Source of the DNA: Symbiodinium natans
Taxonomy: Eukaryota; Sar; Dinophyceae; Suessiales; Symbiodiniaceae
DNA length: 64,000 bases
Assembly: GCA_905221605.1 (NCBI GenBank)
Contig: CAJNDS010002494.1
Span: 309,501 to 373,500 of the forward strand
Direction of reading: 5' to 3'
Made by a program: the position numbers and the translations under genes
In this document: in pieces, positions 43,337 to 53,189 of the stretch
Layout of the letters: each line of letters opens with the position of its first letter
Numbering within the stretch: position 1 is the stretch's first letter
The notes under the pieces: model-generated
What the model was told of the DNA's origin: nothing
Seen by the model: the letters and a program-made list of their open reading frames with translations, nothing else
Database searches by the model: none

Positions 43337-44818
43337 GTATGTGTATGTATGGCTTTTGCACGGTGAGGGCCCCACCTCGTGGCCTGCATGTGTATTTGTT
43401 TACGGGCAGCTAAGGGTTCAGGGCTTAGAGTTGGGCATTCATGCAGAAGCAAGCCTGATGCAAAAGGGCAACCCTAAACCCTAAACCCTAAACCCTAAAA
43501 CCCTTAAACCAATGCCCAGCTGAGCCTGGAGAAGAGATGCAGTTGAAAAATAGGACATTCCTCGAAGCTTGAAACCCTGAAGAGAGCAAGGCGATCCAGC
43601 ACGGGACTACTACATGGATGCCATCGATAGTCCGCAGAGCCCATGCTCGCTTATACAGGTGCCGGGGGAGTGGGGCAAAGTGGATAAGATTGGAGCCCCC
43701 CCCCAACCCCCCCCCCCCCCTAAACCCCCCCCAAACCCTAAACCCCAAACCCTATATATACCCTAAACTACCCATGTGTTTGAGCCCCACCCCCCCCGCT
43801 GCTCTGAGCGCGGGACCTCGGCCTGCAACTCAAAAAGACTTTGGGAGTTGGCAAAAACTGCGTCTTAAAGTATCGCCAAAATGATATGTCATGTCACAGT
43901 ACCAGCTTCCTCCACTAAGATACAGCAGGCCCTCAAAAGGCAGTTCGAAACAAGACCCCCCACTCTACTACATAGACCCCGAGAGCTGGAAGTTTTAGGG
44001 TTCGGGGGCTTCTGGCTGACGGACTCAAGCCTAGCTGAGCCCACACCCTACACCCCAAAGTATACCAGCGTGTGCCCTGCAATGTTGCCTGAGTGTCAGC
44101 TAGGCGGGCGGCAAAAAAAACTAAAAAACAACCTTGGCTTCGCCCAGAGAGCAAAAACCCCCGAAACTGACCTCAACCCTAAACCCTAAACCCTAAACCT
44201 ACGTTGGAGTCTCTGAACCCCCGGCTTCAAGGAGTCGAAAGCGCTACGCGGCTGCACGGAGTGCTCAGGAGGGCTTCGTAGACTATATCCCCCCAAGAGG
44301 ATATTAGAATATTCTTTTCATTAAGGTCCTAAGGGGAGTATAGTAGAGCGCAGAAGGGCCTTTGGCCAAAGCAACCTCTATGGCAGAACAAAAGGAAAAT
44401 GCCTGAATTGTCGGGTGCATGACCGTGGGTCCCCCAACACTGCCAAACATGCCCATAAACGCCTCCGCCTGACCTCAACCGCTTTGAGTCGGCTTGCTTC
44501 TGCTTCCCAGGTTTCTGGTGCCCTGGCAGGCGCCGAGTGGCCAAAATCCCCCTCAGAACCCAATGAAATAAGTGGGATGGTCGAGTAGTACCCTTATCCC
44601 CTTGATCAAGGGTTACAAATCCACTAAACCAAGCAACTGGAGCTGGAACTTCCACCCTGGTGCAGTTTTTGGTGCTGCCCGAGACGGATCAGTTGCTTGG
44701 AGACTCCGCCTGCTTGCCCAAGCGCATCGTGACGGCGATGGTGTGTGGCCAGCTGCCCGGCTAAGGTCTGAGAAAATCCCAGGAACGTGCGGAGTTACAT
44801 ATTCGTTAAGCTGAGGAT

Positions 44819-45172
44819 TTGAGGTTTGCAAGCTCCATCGGGGTGTTTCAACTCATTTTGTGTGTTATCTCTAAAACGAAGCCTAGTGCACTCTGTCCAT
44901 GCGATGCGATGGTACTGCACAGTGGTTTTCTGCGAACCGCAGGCGAGGCAGGTATGACATCCGGTGGCGTTTGTGAGGTACTGGCTGCACAAGGGAGATG
45001 CCAAAATGGCCGCGGCGTTGTTCCACTCGGCGAGCCAGATGTTGGTGATGAGCACGGGCCTCAGAAACAGGCCCCAGGGAACAAAGGCGCAGAAGCCCCC
45101 GCCGCGCGCGCGCGCGCGCGCGAGTGCTGGGCGGGTGGCAAAAACAAAATCCACCAGCTAGTTCGGGCATAA
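44819..45172 (+). CDS. Coding-like stretch, strand uncertain
   Basis: The + strand gives FVRYWLHKGDAKMAAALFHS and QMLVMSTGLRNRPQGTKAQ (44964-45110). The - strand over 44890-45110 is also open, with PVLITNIWLAEWNNAAAI. A CG run (about 45101-45121) and the GGGCGGGTGGCAAAAAC tag (45128) follow. I cannot choose the strand. Confidence 0.3.
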   Translation: MRFASSIGVFQLILCVISKTKPSALCPCDAMVLHSGFLRTAGEAGMTSGGVCEVLAAQGRCQNGRGVVPLGEPDVGDEHGPQKQAPGNKGAEAPAARARARECWAGGKNKIHQLVRA

Positions 45173-46059
45173 TCACATGCAGCGAAAGCAGACTGGCGCT
45201 CGCGTTCCGATTCCGCATCGACTGCTCGTTCAAGGCAGCGGAAGAGCGGATCGTTTCGATTGCCTAGGCATGGACTGTTTCGACAACGCCGTGTCGGGCC
45301 TCGCCCATCATCAGGAGGCACAGGGTTTGGGGGCGTCAAGGGGGCAAGTTCCCTTGGGAGTTACTTCCGTTTGACGGTGGAGCTGGATGTTTGTGCCCAA
45401 AACCCTCAACCCTAAACCCTTTACCTTCTTGGCGGCTACTCCGTTGTGTAAGCTCCTGGCCTGGTTGCTTCAGAGCTCTTTTTCACAACGGGAGACAGGT
45501 AGGTATTCTTTGAGACATAGGCTCACGGAGCCCTCAGGACCGACCCCTACCCCTAAACCCTAAACCCTAAACCTTAAACCCTACAACAGCCACCAGGCCT
45601 CCAACGCGAAGTGGCTGCGGTTTCAAGAGCTGCTTCTCGGGTGCAAAAGCCCACGGTCTCATGCCATGCGCGATCATGTGCCCACTACGTTATTTCTATT
45701 TGTTATGGTTAATTATTCTTGCGACTATTGTTTCTATTTTTTTTGTGCTGGGGAGGCGCGAGGGGGGGACGTTGCTTGTGATGCTTGGGGTGTGATTCAT
45801 GTCCACGTCCAAGCCTTGCAACGTGGGCATCGGTCCCCAAAGCCGCACTATGTCCCCTGAACACCGGAGCCCTCAGCAACTGTGTGCAAAAGCTCGCAAC
45901 CCACACCATGACGAAGGTGTTGTCAACCTCCGAGAGTATCCTTTTTGATACTCACTAAGACTAGAGAATGCGCCAATTCATTTACATTCTCCTTTCTTAA
46001 AGGTATTAATGGAAATAAGTGACTCTGTTACACTAGGTAGGCCTGCTCGATTGCTGCAG

Positions 46060-46457
46060 GTTCTCGTACTTGTCGCAAGTCGACCCCGCGGCATCGCCGT
46101 TTCTCAGACCCGAGGGCGAGGCGCGTCGAAGTGTCGACTCCTCAGCTGCGTCTAGGTTCCGACAACAGCCGCTGTGGAAAGGTTTGGGGTTCGGGTGCAC
46201 CACTTGCATGAGGCCATCTCGCATCGAGTGCCTTTACCACGCGCGGTTCTCAGCACGATTCTTCTTGATTCAAATAACTTGCCAAACCCATGAATGGGCC
46301 GCCCGACGCATCGAGGTTTGCTGAAAGTTCCAGCTCACCATGGTATGGTGGCGCTGCCTCCCTTGTGCTTGCTTCCCAACAGCAGCCGCCCAGCGCAAGT
46401 CAGCACGGCAACAGCAGCGCCTTTGCATCCCGGCATCGGAGATGTTTTCAAGCCCAG
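46060..46457 (+). CDS. Two exon islands, Ser/Gln-rich, unknown gene
   Basis: Exon 46060-46181, between CTGCAG and GGTTTGG, reads FSYLSQVDPAASPFLRPEGE, then ARRSVDSSAASRFRQQPLWK. A second stretch, about 46323-46457, reads SSSPWYGGAASLVLASQQQP and SASQHGNSSAFASRHR, ending CAG before GTGCCC. It is low-complexity and disordered in character, perhaps a regulatory tail. Joining the two is inference. Confidence 0.42.
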
Positions 46458-46692
46458 GTGCCCTTCACTTGCGCATCCAAGGCCTTAGATTGATAACAGC
46501 ATGTCGCGTTTATCTGTGCTGCCTCGAGAGTGGGTCATGATACGCTTGACGTTTGGGCAAATGCTAGCTCCTGCTTCTGGTATCAGTGGGCCAGGCGTCC
46601 CCGCGGAACAGCCGCTGTTCTTCTACGACGCATGCTTGCACTTGGCGACATCGTGGCGAAGCCACGCCAGATCCGACCAAAAGCCGTGGACC

Positions 46693-46748
46693 TACTAAAC
46701 CCTAAACCCTAAACCCTAAACCCTAAACCCTAAACGCTAAACCCTAAA
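46693..46748 (-). repeat. Telomeric array
   Basis: Eight CCCTAAA units, one with a single-base change. Confidence 0.9.
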
Positions 46749-47147
46749 TAAATTCTTCTGGTCTCGGCCAAGGACTTCTCTGCTGCCTGGTCTCTGCGTC
46801 GAGTCTACGCGCTCCCCTCCCTGGGCGGAGGGAACTACACCGGGCTGAAGGCGGTGTTCATCGGTCTGGATGTCCCAGCTCCTCGTTATGCTCAATGTGC
46901 GTGATCCGACGGGTCTCCGATTGCCAGCCCTCCTTACTCCCACCATGGTCATATGGGTGAGAGGACGAGGGGTTGACGATGATGGTGATGACGAGGAAGT
47001 AGTAACAAGATAATGACAAACAACATAACAATGATAGTGAATAGTGAAAAGACAAGATTACAAACAAATAGACAATAAAATGAACACAATAAACCAAGAC
47101 AGTAGTCATGATAAGACAGTTAGTAGGAGGATGATTTCCCGAGTTTG

Positions 47148-47247
47148 GGATTTCCATGGGAAACGGAGGCCTGGACCAACTTGGGCCACGCGCTAGACCG
47201 GCTGATCTCGGCAGTCTTTGGCACCTACAGACCTATGGCCCAAAGCG
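47148..47247 (+). CDS. Exon island before a poly-G tract
   Basis: Reads PWETEAWTNLGHALDRLIS, then AVFGTYRPMAQSDV, and is then lost in a poly-G run (47249-47290). It looks coding and is helical. No family is recognised. Confidence 0.38.
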
Positions 47248-47248
47248 A

Positions 47249-47253
47249 TGTAA

Positions 47254-47291
<38 letters not shown>

Positions 47292-47307
47292 GGGGTGGGG
47301 GGGGTTC
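47249..47307. repeat. Poly-G tract
   Basis: About 42 G, then TGGGGTGGGGGGGG. A quadruplex former directly after an exon-like stretch. Confidence 0.9.
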
Positions 47308-47596
47308 CGAATATAGGGTTTAGTGTTTAGCAGTTTAGGAAATTAGTAACTTGTTGGGTCCTTATTACAAGGGGATCCTACTATGTGGGATCTTTTTTGG
47401 ATAGGAACATGGTCTCCGAGGTGTGCAGTGGCATGTTTCTGAGAGGAAGTTCTTGCTGTCTAGCCATGTCGTGAGCAGACGGAGTTTAGAGGAGTTCGTT
47501 TCGGGTTTCTTCATGCCATCAGCCATGGATGTTGATGCCTGAAAGGACTTTGCGAGACTTGTTGTAGGGGTGGGGTTCAGGTTCCGGGTCCTAGGC

Positions 47597-47652
47597 TAAA
47601 CCCTAAACCCTAAACCCTAAACCCTAAACCCTAAACCCTAAACCCTAAACCA
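47597..47652 (-). repeat. Telomeric array
   Basis: Eight CCCTAAA units. Confidence 0.95.
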
Positions 47653-47967
47653 CTTTTTTGGATACCAGGGCCTAAACCGAATCCCAGCTGAGGATATGCC
47701 TACAGGAGCGGTGGCATGCCGGAGGCTCCAGTCAAGTCCCAGCTTCCCGGAACTCGCGGCCTTGAGTCTCTACATGTAACCTATGAATACCACATGGGCA
47801 AAATATACATATATATATATATATATCTGCCACATATATATATATATATATGTGTGTGTAGAAGCATAGCTCAACCCACAGAAACGGAAGGAGGGGCCCC
47901 CCAGAATCCACCACTTCTGCTCCCAAGAGTGTTCAAGGGCAGAAAGCTGGCCTCGACCAGCCCGATC

Positions 47968-48078
47968 ACATGGGGGTTTCCGAAAATAGGCGCGCACCCT
48001 TTTTTGGGGGGTCCCTTTTAAGGGGACTCTATTCCATTTGGGGTACAAACGGGGTACCCCTATGTGGAAAATGCCCAT
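47968..48078. mobile_element. GGGTTTCCGA-type TIR element
   Basis: GGGGGTTTCCGAAAATAGG to GGGGTACCCCTATGTGGAAA, with inner CCCTTTTAAGGGGACTCTATT. Related to 21946-22053. Confidence 0.7.
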
Positions 48079-48235
48079 ATGCAGTGGAAGCCCGAAAGCA
48101 CCCCTCTAAGCCCCGAGTGAAGACCTTTTGTCCAGATGTTCTCCCACGTTTTGTGAAATACGGCGCAGTCTGCAGCTGCAAGGCGGCACTACTCCCCATT
48201 TATGCCCCCGAGACAAAATCCCTGCATATGTAAGG

Positions 48236-48620
48236 TTTTGTATGTGTATGTATATATATATACACACATGCACGTGTATATATATATATATATATATATC
48301 TATCTCTGTGTTTATGTGTATATATATACACACACACACATATATATATATATTGACAGAGAGAGAGAGGGAGACTGATAAAACCGAAGCTCTCAACCCC
48401 AGACCCCGAAAGCCTTACAGAAGCACCGGTTCGGGATGCTTTGGAAATCATTTGGATCACATTTCTACTATTCGCTTAGGTATTTGGAACCCCACAAAAT
48501 TTCAAAATAAGGAAGACTAAATAAATCAATAAATAGTTATAAATAAATAAATATATATATATATATATTTATATATTTATTTATTTATTTATTTATTTAT
48601 TTATATTTTTTTTTCTTTGG
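48236..48620. repeat. TA/CA, GA and ATTT microsatellites
   Basis: TA/CA runs (48240-48355), GAGAGAGAG (48357-48369), AAATAAATA and ATTTATTT runs (48510-48605), poly-T and G14 (48605-48632). Frames through it are artefacts. Confidence 0.85.
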
Positions 48621-48668
48621 GGGGGGGGGGGGTCCTGAAGCAACTAGTAGAACTGGATCACCTCGCAG

Positions 48669-48763
48669 GTGCTCCGGCTCAGAGACACCTTGGAGGTGCA
48701 CCTCCGCTTCTCGGAGGAGGACTCCAGGGCCGCGGGCTTCGAGGCGCCCGCCAGCCCAGTTCG
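48669..48763 (+). CDS. Exon island, unknown function
   Basis: After a CCTCGCAG acceptor, an open stretch reads VLRLRDTLEVHLRFSEEDSR, then AAGFEAPASPVR, and stops at a C15 run. It is coding-like; no family is recognised. Confidence 0.4.
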
Positions 48764-48788
48764 GTTTACCCCCCCCCCCCCCCTGCCC

Positions 48789-48918
48789 TTAGGGTTTAGG
48801 GTTTAGGGTTTAGGGTTTAGGGTTTAGGGTTTAGGGTTTAGGGGTTAGGGGTTAGGGGTTAGGGGGCTAGGGGGTTAGGGGGTAGGGGGTAGGGGGTAGG
48901 GGGTTTAGGGTTTGTTTG
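48789..48918 (+). repeat. Telomeric array grading into GGGGTTAGG and GGGTAGG variants
   Basis: Eight TTTAGGG units, then GGGGTTA, GGGGGCTA and GGGGGTA variants, showing local homogenisation of mutant units. Confidence 0.9.
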
Positions 48919-49372
48919 CCCCCGCCCTCCCCCCCCCTTCTCTGGAGGATCTGGGAGGTATCTTTGCATTTTGGGTTTAGGGCCTTGAGGGGGTCAAGGT
49001 TCCGAGGTGGCAAGTTTTTCGTAGGGGGAGATGTGTTGCCCTTAAACCCCAAAAGTCCCCCTGAGGTCAACCAATCGAAGGGGGTGGTGCGCTCTGAGCC
49101 TTGGCACCTAAAACTTTCCCAAGTTCCTGCACCCGGGTTTAGGGTGTTAGGGCTTATCGTTGAAGGCGTTGAGTAGCCAGTATTGTCACAGCAGGCCAGG
49201 TGCAAAAGGGCTTATTGTGGTTCAACTAGGGCTTCTTAGGATTTACTAGGGGTTGTTTTGAATTCATGAGGCCTATTCGGGCTGAGAGTTTTGAGCCTTG
49301 AGGCAATCAGCGGTGCTAAGTACCAGGGGCCCAGCATCCCTCCCCCGGCCATCTAATGCTTCTGCAGCAGAC

Positions 49373-49506
49373 CTACACCCTATACACCCTCTAAACCCTA
49401 TAAACCCTCTGAACCCTATACACCCTATAAACCCTATACACCCTATAAACCCTAGAAACCCTATACACCCGATACACCCTATAAACCCTATAAACCCTCT
49501 AAACCC
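49373..49506 (-). repeat. CCCTATAAA/CCCTATACA variant array
   Basis: About 14 units of ACCCTATAAACCCTATACAC and AAACCCTCT forms. The 9-mer spacing departs from the 7-mer telomere unit. Confidence 0.85.
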
Positions 49507-49621
49507 ACGCGCCAAGGCCATGCTGCCATGGCTGACGCTCCTCTCCTCGCGCCCACCCCGGCTGCTGTCGGAACTCCCAGCCGGTCAGGTCAACGCCTCC
49601 GCCCTTCCTTGGCCTCTGCAG
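49507..49621 (+). CDS. Exon island, unknown function
   Basis: Reads AKAMLPWLTLLSSRPPRLLS, then ELPAGQVNASALPWPLQ, before CAGGCG. Leu/Pro rich. It lies between a CCCTATAAA array and TTTAGGG blocks. Confidence 0.33.
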
Positions 49622-50328
49622 GCGTGTTCTTAAGGGTTTCCGAAGTTAGGGTTTAGGGTTTAGGGTTTAGGGTTTAGGGTTTAGGCTTCATGCAGGGTTC
49701 AGGGTTCAGGGTTCAGGGTTTAGGGTTTAGGGTTTCCGAAATGCGGGGGCAGTAGGAGTCCCCTATGTTCGTAAAGTCCCATGTTCCCTGAAAGGTACCC
49801 AACTCTGGGTGCCCTGGGCGAACATACCAAAGAGTTTACGTGGTGGGGTTTTCTGAAATTAGGGGGTACCTTGTTGAAGGTCTTCCTTCTAAGGGGATCC
49901 TACTACTTGGGGGCTCTAGATTAGGGGGCCTTTCTTTTCATAAACCCCCATGTTGCAACGTCTGCTGAAGGCTGGTGGGGATGCCGGCGCCTGCTACTCG
50001 GGAGGGTTCTGGTGCTCACGCACTGGGCCCATGAGGGCACCCGAGATGGAAGTCTTCAGAGCAGCCACACGGCCTCGCATTACAAGCGTCCCGGGCAGTT
50101 CTCTAACGTCTGGTGCCTTTTGAGAACTTTGGGGGTGCCCGAAAAAGAAGGGCCCCCATACTACAACAAATCCTTGAAGGGACTGCTAATTATTGCTAAT
50201 TAATTCAGATAGGTGTGCCGATGTTGTTGAATGAGGCTTTGCTACGTTGCTCCTGCAAGTAGGCCGCTCAGCCACATTCTGGCTCAAACACTCCGTGGTG
50301 TAGGTAGGACAGCAACATTGCTACTGCC

Positions 50329-50724
50329 ATGGTCTTCTTTGGCAAGGGCAAGGGCAAAGGCAAGGGCAACGGCAAGGGCAAAGGCAAGGGCAAGGGCAAG
50401 AAAGGAATTGAGACAAAAGGCCAAGGCAAGGCAAACGACTATGGGATGGACTGCGCCTTCTCCAAAGGTTCTGGCAAGCAGCTCAACTATGGCATGGCCT
50501 ACGCCTACTCCAAAGGCTTTGGCGCGCAATATGGCAAGGGCAAGGGCAAAGGCAAGGCTGCACCAAGAAATTGTGCATGCCCAATGGATTGCTGCGTCAC
50601 CCTAGGCTGTGGAACTTTTAGATGCAAACACCCTCAATTCAAGCACGGCTGGTTCAGGCACTCGAGACTCACGTACACAGGCGGTTCAAGCACCCTAACG
50701 ACCACCATCTCACACGGGGCTTGA
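50329..50724 (+). CDS. Gly-Lys-repeat small protein
   Basis: A 131-residue frame from ATG 50329 to TGA 50722. The N-terminus is MVFFGKGKGKGKG followed by more KG repeats (to about residue 25). The middle has two related segments (NDYGMDCAFSKGSGKQ and NYGMAYAYSKGFGAQ), then another KG run, then a cysteine cluster (CACPMDCCVTLGCGTFRC). KG-rich stretches are frequent in dinoflagellate proteins and would bind nucleic acid or acidic partners; the Cys cluster could bind metal. No intron is needed. A shifted frame starting at 50231 is a low-complexity shadow. Confidence 0.55.
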   Translation: MVFFGKGKGKGKGNGKGKGKGKGKKGIETKGQGKANDYGMDCAFSKGSGKQLNYGMAYAYSKGFGAQYGKGKGKGKAAPRNCACPMDCCVTLGCGTFRCKHPQFKHGWFRHSRLTYTGGSSTLTTTISHGA

Positions 50725-50941
50725 GTCACCCCACCTCCTTCAGGGTTTGCGTAGCAACTCTTGATGAGAGGATTTCGGGGTTTTGTAGGAAGCCTGTTCC
50801 ACTGGGTTCTATAGTCAGAGGGACCTTGCTTCCTGTTTCTTACCCTTCAGCGGTTTATGAGTCCGGGTTTTCTACAGCGCGTGAATCGGCTCCCAAGCCC
50901 TAGCCTCTGAAATCGCGCACGCGCTGCAGATTCTGAGCCAC

Positions 50942-51010
50942 CGCACCCAGCCGGGGTGATGGATGAGCTTAGTCCCTTGGCGCCCGTGATGGATGAGCTT
51001 AGTCCCTTGG
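50942..51010 (+). repeat. Direct repeat of 26 bp
   Basis: GTGATGGATGAGCTTAGTCC followed by CTTGGC occurs twice in a row, within a coding-like stretch (LSPLAPVMDELSPLAQEPF) that stays open to about 51130. Confidence 0.8.
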
Positions 51011-51138
51011 CTCAGGAGCCTTTTGGAGGCTTTGCGTTGGAGAGGGTCCTGTCGGGTGTAGTACGGTCAAAGCGTGCACAAGCGGCGCAGACTAATAAGA
51101 GCCCCCCTGCGACCCCGATGATGGAAAGGTAAGCCTCA

Positions 51139-51966
51139 GTCCGAGAACGCGGTGACCATCAACCTTTTGGCTGTCTCTGGTGAGCCAATCCCAGATGGCC
51201 CAGAGGACCAATCTCCCCTAAACCGCATCAATCCCGACCACACGGTCGGACAAATCTGTGCCAGAACCTTGGTAGCCCAGTGGTGCCCTCTACTTTTTTT
51301 TTTGTTGTTCTGGGTTCCCTTGTATCGTAAGCAACCAAAAGAACGGTGCCCTTATTAGAATCTGGTGGCTGGGCTACCTTAGGGATAGGATTAGGGGGGA
51401 CCCTTGGGGATATAGACCCTCTGAATAAGGTCCCTGTTCAAGAGAGCCAGAAGAGGGTTAAGAAGGGTTCCCTTTGAAGGGTCCCCCTTATCCTACCTAA
51501 GACTACCAAGGAATCAAAGACGCTCTGAGCCTGGATGTCTGGACGCAAGTCGAACTCGTCCACGGCTCTGAGAAGCTGTCGCAGACCCGAACTCCCTCGT
51601 CTTATGACATCACAGAGGCTTGGTAGGCCAGTGGGTACCCATGTCCCCTTTAATTTTTGGTTGAAAGGTTCCCTTATAAAGTAACCCAAAGAACTTTGTC
51701 GTAGCTGGGTAACATTTTACATTTTTAAGGGTACTTAAACCCAATAAGGAATATAATTTTAAAATTTTAATACTATCCCAACCATGAACTAGAGAAGGGT
51801 GCCCTTATTGTAATATGGCTACTGGGCTCCCAAGGAGGGAAGCCTGGTCACCGTCGTCCAGAGCAAGATCGAGCCACCGCCCCCTCAGCCAAGGCCGCCG
51901 ATGATGCAGCCCAGGAGACTTTTGAGCACATTTGTCGCCCCCGCCTTTGTGTGCTTATTCCTTTGA
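51139..51966 (+). CDS. Ubiquitin-like domain protein, three exons
   Basis: Exons about 51139-51263, 51511-51614 and 51835-51966 (TGA 51964). The joined product reads AVTINLLAVSGEPIPDG, then HTVGQICARIKDALSLDVW, TQVELVHGSEKLSQTRTPS, SYDITEGSLVTVVQSKIEP, then a Pro-rich tail. The order beta strand, TVGxIKxxI-type helix, QVxLVHGSEKL strand, and GSLVTVVQ strand fits the beta-grasp (ubiquitin) fold. There is no terminal Gly-Gly, so it is a domain rather than a conjugated modifier. An in-frame stop lies just upstream with no ATG between, so at least one earlier exon is missing. The coding-like stretch 50948-51130 is a candidate, but its link is not resolved. Confidence 0.72.
51264..51510 (+). mobile_element. 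Type-1 introner with a second element nested inside
   Basis: TSD GAAC (51264) and GAAT (51511). Type-1 ends are CTTGGTAGCCCAGTGG and CTACCAAG. Nested at 51378-51502 is a CTTAGGGATAGG to CCTAAGA element with its own CTAC duplication (51374-51377 and 51503-51506). The whole is a GA-AG intron that splices in frame (AR to IK). Confidence 0.88.
51615..51834 (+). mobile_element. Type-1 introner with a type-3 element nested inside
   Basis: TSD GAGG at 51615-51618 and 51835-51838. Type-1 ends are CTTGGTAGGCCAGTGG and ACTGGGCTCCCAAG. A type-3 element occupies 51694-51792, flanked by AGAA on both sides. GA-AG splicing joins DIT to EGSL in phase 0. Confidence 0.9.
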
Positions 51967-52079
51967 GAAACATCGAGTTTAACGTGTATCAACCCTATAA
52001 CCCTACAACCCTACAAACCTATAACCCTATAACCCTCCCTATAACACTCTTTTCCTACAAACCTTCAACCCTACAACCC

Positions 52080-52228
52080 TGAACCTTGAACCCGAAACCC
52101 GAAACCCGAAACCCGAAACCCTAAACCCCAAACCCTCAACCCTAAACCCTAAACCCTAAACCCTAAACCCTAAACCCTAAACCCTAAACCCTAAACCCTA
52201 AACCCTAAACCCTAAACCCTAAACCCCA
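52080..52228 (-). repeat. Telomeric array
   Basis: CCCGAAA units then about 14 exact CCCTAAA units. Diverged CCCTATAAC repeats precede it (51990-52080). Confidence 0.95.
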
Positions 52229-52766
52229 GACAGAGGTACTACTATGTCGCGGTCCCTGTGGCTGCAGCCAACCACCACCAAGCCATGGCGGCTTTCCAGC
52301 CTTTCGGATGCCTCTTTAGGATGCTGAGCTCTTCTTTCCTTGGTGGGCTACAGGGTTTAGGGTTTAGGGTTTAGGGTTCAGGGTTCAGGGTTCAGGGTCT
52401 AGGGTTTAGGGTTCAGGGCGCATGGTTTAGGGTCTAGGGCTTAGGGTTTAGGACTTTAGGATGTTTTGTGTTTTCCCTTCCTGCGTTGAAGAGGATCACC
52501 GTTCGGAGTTGTTTTCAGGAGCTCGCCTGTCATCAGGTTGCGATTGGTTTGCATTGTAAAGTTTACAAGCAGAGCCCTAAACCCCTAAACCCTAAACCCT
52601 AAGCCCTAAACCCTAAACCCTAAACCCGAAACAAGCAGAGCCCAGATATGGAACGCTTTGGGGGTTGTAGGGCTTAATTTCAAGGGTTCTTTCAGCTACG
52701 GAGGGCATTGCCACAAGAACTCTTGCAAAAGTTCCAAAGCCCTAAGCTCTTTGCCCCTAAACGCTA

Positions 52767-52966
52767 AGCCCTGAACCCTAAACCCTAAACCCCAAACCCT
52801 AAACCCTAAACCCTAAACCCTAAACCCTAAACCCTAAACCCTAAACCCTAAACCCTAAACCCTAAACCTAAACCCTAAACCCTAAACCCTAAACCCTAAA
52901 CCCTAAACCCTAAACCCTAAACCCTAAACCCTAAACCCTAAACCCTAAACCCTAAACCCTAAACAA
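52767..52966 (-). repeat. Longest telomeric array of the window
   Basis: About 28 CCCTAAA units in 200 bp with one CCTAAA slip and one CCCCAAA unit. Confidence 0.95.
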
Positions 52967-53081
52967 ACTCAGGCCTGGACTCATGAACCTCTTCGCAGCG
53001 AACTGGAACGCGCCGGTTCCGGTACTCCCGGTCCAAATACCGCATCAGGCTGCCAACGACCCTTGGATGAAGTTTAAGGGT

Positions 53082-53185
53082 TGAGGCTGTTGGGATGTTC
53101 CCCCTCATACGACAGTCCTTGATCGGGTCCTGATAGGGGGTACTACAATCCCTGTTAGTATTGGGGGAAACATCCCACGGTTGAG
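53082..53185. mobile_element. Family-2 MITE with 8-bp flanking duplication
   Basis: Element about 53090-53177 (TTGGGATGTTCCCCC to GGGGGAAACATCCCA). GGTTGAGG lies on both sides (about 53079-53086 and 53179-53186), though this 8-mer also resembles a telomeric variant. Confidence 0.78.
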
Positions 53186-53189
53186 GTTT

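Noticed and set aside
50231-50605. Arg/Ala repeat protein in another frame of the KG gene
   Set aside because: Low-complexity shadow of the GGCAAG repeats; the KG frame has the better start and a structured C-terminus.
52767-52966. True chromosome end
   Set aside because: The array is only 200 bp, internal, and arrays of both orientations occur all across the window.
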